Source of the DNA: JBFKOL01 sp041628815
GTDB taxonomy: Bacteria; Bacteroidota; Bacteroidia; Chitinophagales; Saprospiraceae
Direction of reading: 5' to 3'
Length of the DNA: 6,796 nucleotides
Assembly: GCA_041628815.1 (NCBI GenBank)
Contig: JBFKOL010000242.1
Location: forward strand, 1-6,796
The position numbers and the translations under genes were made by a program. How positions within the stretch are numbered: position 1 is the first letter of the stretch; each line of letters begins with the position of its first letter. The notes under the pieces are model-generated. The model was given only the letters and a program-made list of their open reading frames with translations, did no database searches and was not told where the DNA came from. Positions 5,098-6,796 of the stretch are shown piece by piece.

Positions 5098-6753
5098 ATG
5101 CATTATTCTTTCACCGCTTTAATCATCGCGGTCATTGCCCATGTTTCAATTGGTCAGTCATCCCTCAGCACGTCACAATGGCAGCATGACTTACGCTTCC
5201 TCCAAAACACCATTCACAAGGACTACACTTTCCTTTTCAAGAAAACAACCGCAGAGGATTTTGACAGGCTGGTAGAAGAGCTGCACGGTGACATTCCCGA
5301 TATGCAGGATCACGAAATCATCGTTGGTCTGGCAAGGGTTGTGGCGTCCTTCGAATATGGTCATACCTCGATCGGTTTATCCGGATGGTGGGAACGTGAA
5401 GCTTTTAACTTTCATCAGATGCCCTACAACATCATTCGCTATGAAGATGGCTTCTTTATTCAGGGCACCAGCGAAGAGTATCCCAATGCTCTTGGCGCCA
5501 GGGTTTTAGAAGTCGAAGGTATCCCGGTCGATATCGCGACAGAAAAGGTCAAACCCGCATTTCCCAGCGAGAATGACCAGTTCTTCAAGGCTTATGGTAT
5601 GAGTTTCCTGGGTACACCTGAAATCCTGCATGCCCAGGGTGTCACCAATACGTTGAAGAATGAAATCACACTGACCCTTGAGAAAGCTGGTGAAACATTC
5701 GAGCAGTCCTTTCAGACTATGAATGAAAAGGGCTTTCCGGGTCGCTATGGGCACATCACAGAAGGCAATGGTTGGCTCGATGCACGGGATAACTCCACCG
5801 ATCCCTTGTATCTCAAAAATTTGGACCGGATTTATTTTTTTGAATACCTGCCAGACCAAAAAACGGTTTATGTAAGGCATTCACAGATACAAGATGATTC
5901 CACCGAAACCATTCCCGAATTCTATACCAGGGTGTTTGACTTTATTGCCGAAAACGATGTTGAAAAAATGGTCTTGGATGTACGATTGAACGGAGGGGGA
6001 AACAACTATAAAAACAAACCAATCGTGACAGGCGTCATTAAGTCAAAGATCAATGCACCCGGTAAATTCTTTGTGATAACCAGTGGAAAAACCTTTTCGG
6101 CTTGCCAAAACCTGGTTAACGAACTGGATAACTATACAGAAGCCATTTTTGTAGGTGAACCCACAGGCGAAAACATCAATTTCTACGGGGACAACAGGAG
6201 GGTGGTCTTACCCAATAGCAGGATACCGGTATTCCTCTCCTTTGCCTGGTGGCAGGACAAACCGCAGTGGGAAAACGACGACTGGCTTGCACCCCATATT
6301 TACAAGGAAATGACCTTTGCAGATTACGTGGCCAACCGCGATCCGGTACTACAGGCAGCTCTCGAATTTGACCTGGATGATTTTATCCTCGACCCTATGC
6401 AGCATTTGACGGACTTGTATATGTCCGGTCAGGTAGATCAGTTGCGCACAGATGCCGCTAAAATCGTGAGTGATCCAGTATATCGTTTTTTTGATTTTGA
6501 AGGGGAGTTCAACCGGGTAGGCTACAACCTACTACAAAGCGGGGATGCCCAGACGGCAGTCTTTGTCTTTGAAATGGTTGCCGGTTTTTTTCCCGATTCG
6601 GCCAATGCATGGGACAGCCTCGCCGAAGGTCACTGGAAAAATGGCAATACGGAGCGTGCCATCGAATTGTACAACAAAGCCATCGCCATGGACCCGGATG
6701 GCCCGGTGGGTGCCAATGCCCGGGAAATGTTGAAAAAAATTACTGAAAAATAA
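5098..6753 (+). CDS. Exported S41-family serine peptidase with C-terminal TPR repeats
   Basis: The 551-residue protein starts with a hydrophobic signal peptide (about 1-20, ALIIAVIAHVSIG then Gln20) that lacks Lys or Arg near Met1. A helical N-terminal region ends in FEYGHTSI (85-92), the S41 site where tricorn and IRBP-type members have an active-site His (H89). Residues about 110-195 include GARVLEVEGIPV, a PDZ-like segment. The peptidase core spans about 255-400: LDVRLNGGG (293-301), then SGKTFSACQ with Ser334 as predicted nucleophile, then VGEPTGE. The CtpA-type Lys 25 residues later is replaced by Asn359, so a tricorn-like Ser/His mechanism fits better. Residues about 468-549 hold two TPR-like units (SLAEGHWKNGNTERAIELYN), a tail common on exported hydrolases of Bacteroidota. 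The start is firm: an in-frame TAA lies at 5086-5088. Substrate unknown; probably periplasmic. It follows the icd terminator and looks monocistronic. Confidence 0.88.
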   Translation: MHYSFTALIIAVIAHVSIGQSSLSTSQWQHDLRFLQNTIHKDYTFLFKKTTAEDFDRLVEELHGDIPDMQDHEIIVGLARVVASFEYGHTSIGLSGWWEREAFNFHQMPYNIIRYEDGFFIQGTSEEYPNALGARVLEVEGIPVDIATEKVKPAFPSENDQFFKAYGMSFLGTPEILHAQGVTNTLKNEITLTLEKAGETFEQSFQTMNEKGFPGRYGHITEGNGWLDARDNSTDPLYLKNLDRIYFFEYLPDQKTVYVRHSQIQDDSTETIPEFYTRVFDFIAENDVEKMVLDVRLNGGGNNYKNKPIVTGVIKSKINAPGKFFVITSGKTFSACQNLVNELDNYTEAIFVGEPTGENINFYGDNRRVVLPNSRIPVFLSFAWWQDKPQWENDDWLAPHIYKEMTFADYVANRDPVLQAALEFDLDDFILDPMQHLTDLYMSGQVDQLRTDAAKIVSDPVYRFFDFEGEFNRVGYNLLQSGDAQTAVFVFEMVAGFFPDSANAWDSLAEGHWKNGNTERAIELYNKAIAMDPDGPVGANAREMLKKITEK

Positions 6754-6796
6754 GTTTTTCACGTTCCGCCAAAATGGTCCTGACATCGGATCGTAA
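6740..6796 (-). CDS. Possible 3' end of a convergent gene (18 residues visible)
   Basis: On the minus strand the frame is open from the window edge to a TAA at 6742-6740 and reads LRSDVRTILAEREKLIFQ. The amphipathic, charged composition looks like a natural C-terminal helix, and no other gene claims 6754-6796. It would overlap the end of the S41 gene by 14 nt in convergent orientation. With only 18 residues the family cannot be named and the frame may be open by chance. Confidence 0.3.
   Translation of the reverse strand, partial: LRSDVRTILAEREKLIFQ

Noticed and set aside
5506..5880. Minus-strand open frame (124 codons) inside the S41 gene
   Set aside because: It is a shadow of the peptidase frame, with low-complexity and Cys-rich translation and no plausible start context.
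6745..6760. GAAAAA-TAAG-TTTTTC hairpin as the terminator of the S41 gene
   Set aside because: The stem is almost all A-T pairs and contains the stop codon, so it is too weak to call.

Overview
The window looks like a chromosomal stretch from a member of the Bacteroidota, probably of the Cytophagales or Flavobacteriales type. The evidence is the tandem S74-terminated surface proteins with NTFxGxxAG repeats, an S41 peptidase ending in the TPR tail common on exported hydrolases of this phylum, weak or absent Shine-Dalgarno sequences, and AT-rich intergenic DNA. This placement rests on family resemblance seen by eye, with no database search. No rRNA, tRNA, CRISPR array, insertion sequence or phage structural cluster was seen.

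Left part (1-1778, + strand): two tandem genes end in nearly the same peptidase S74 chaperone domain. The first is cut by the window edge. The second is complete: a signal peptide, seven exact-period 17-residue repeats (plus one degenerate unit), a CxxC motif, a VGIGT linker and the autocleaving Ser-Lys domain. The two S74 domains align without gaps at a constant offset of 1358 bp and share identical runs of 33 and 32 bp, whereas the coiled-coil tails after them differ.

Centre (1802-4908): a LysR-type regulator on the minus strand faces away from three plus-strand genes: a small two-helix membrane protein, a small coiled-coil protein and a Rickettsia/Thermus-type isocitrate dehydrogenase (icd) with a C-terminal extension. 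The first two are 5 nt apart and icd follows after 49 nt, so they may be one transcript. A strong hairpin after icd is the likely terminator. A LysR-type T-N11-A palindrome lies on the regulator's own start codon. The layout suggests, but does not prove, that the regulator controls the icd operon.

Right part (5098-6796): an exported S41-family serine peptidase with a PDZ-like segment and C-terminal TPRs. The last 57 bases may hold the 3' end of a convergent minus-strand gene. The points most worth checking are the conserved-looking small-protein pair ahead of icd, the unusual coenzyme-pocket residues of the dehydrogenase, and the possibly recombining S74 cassette.
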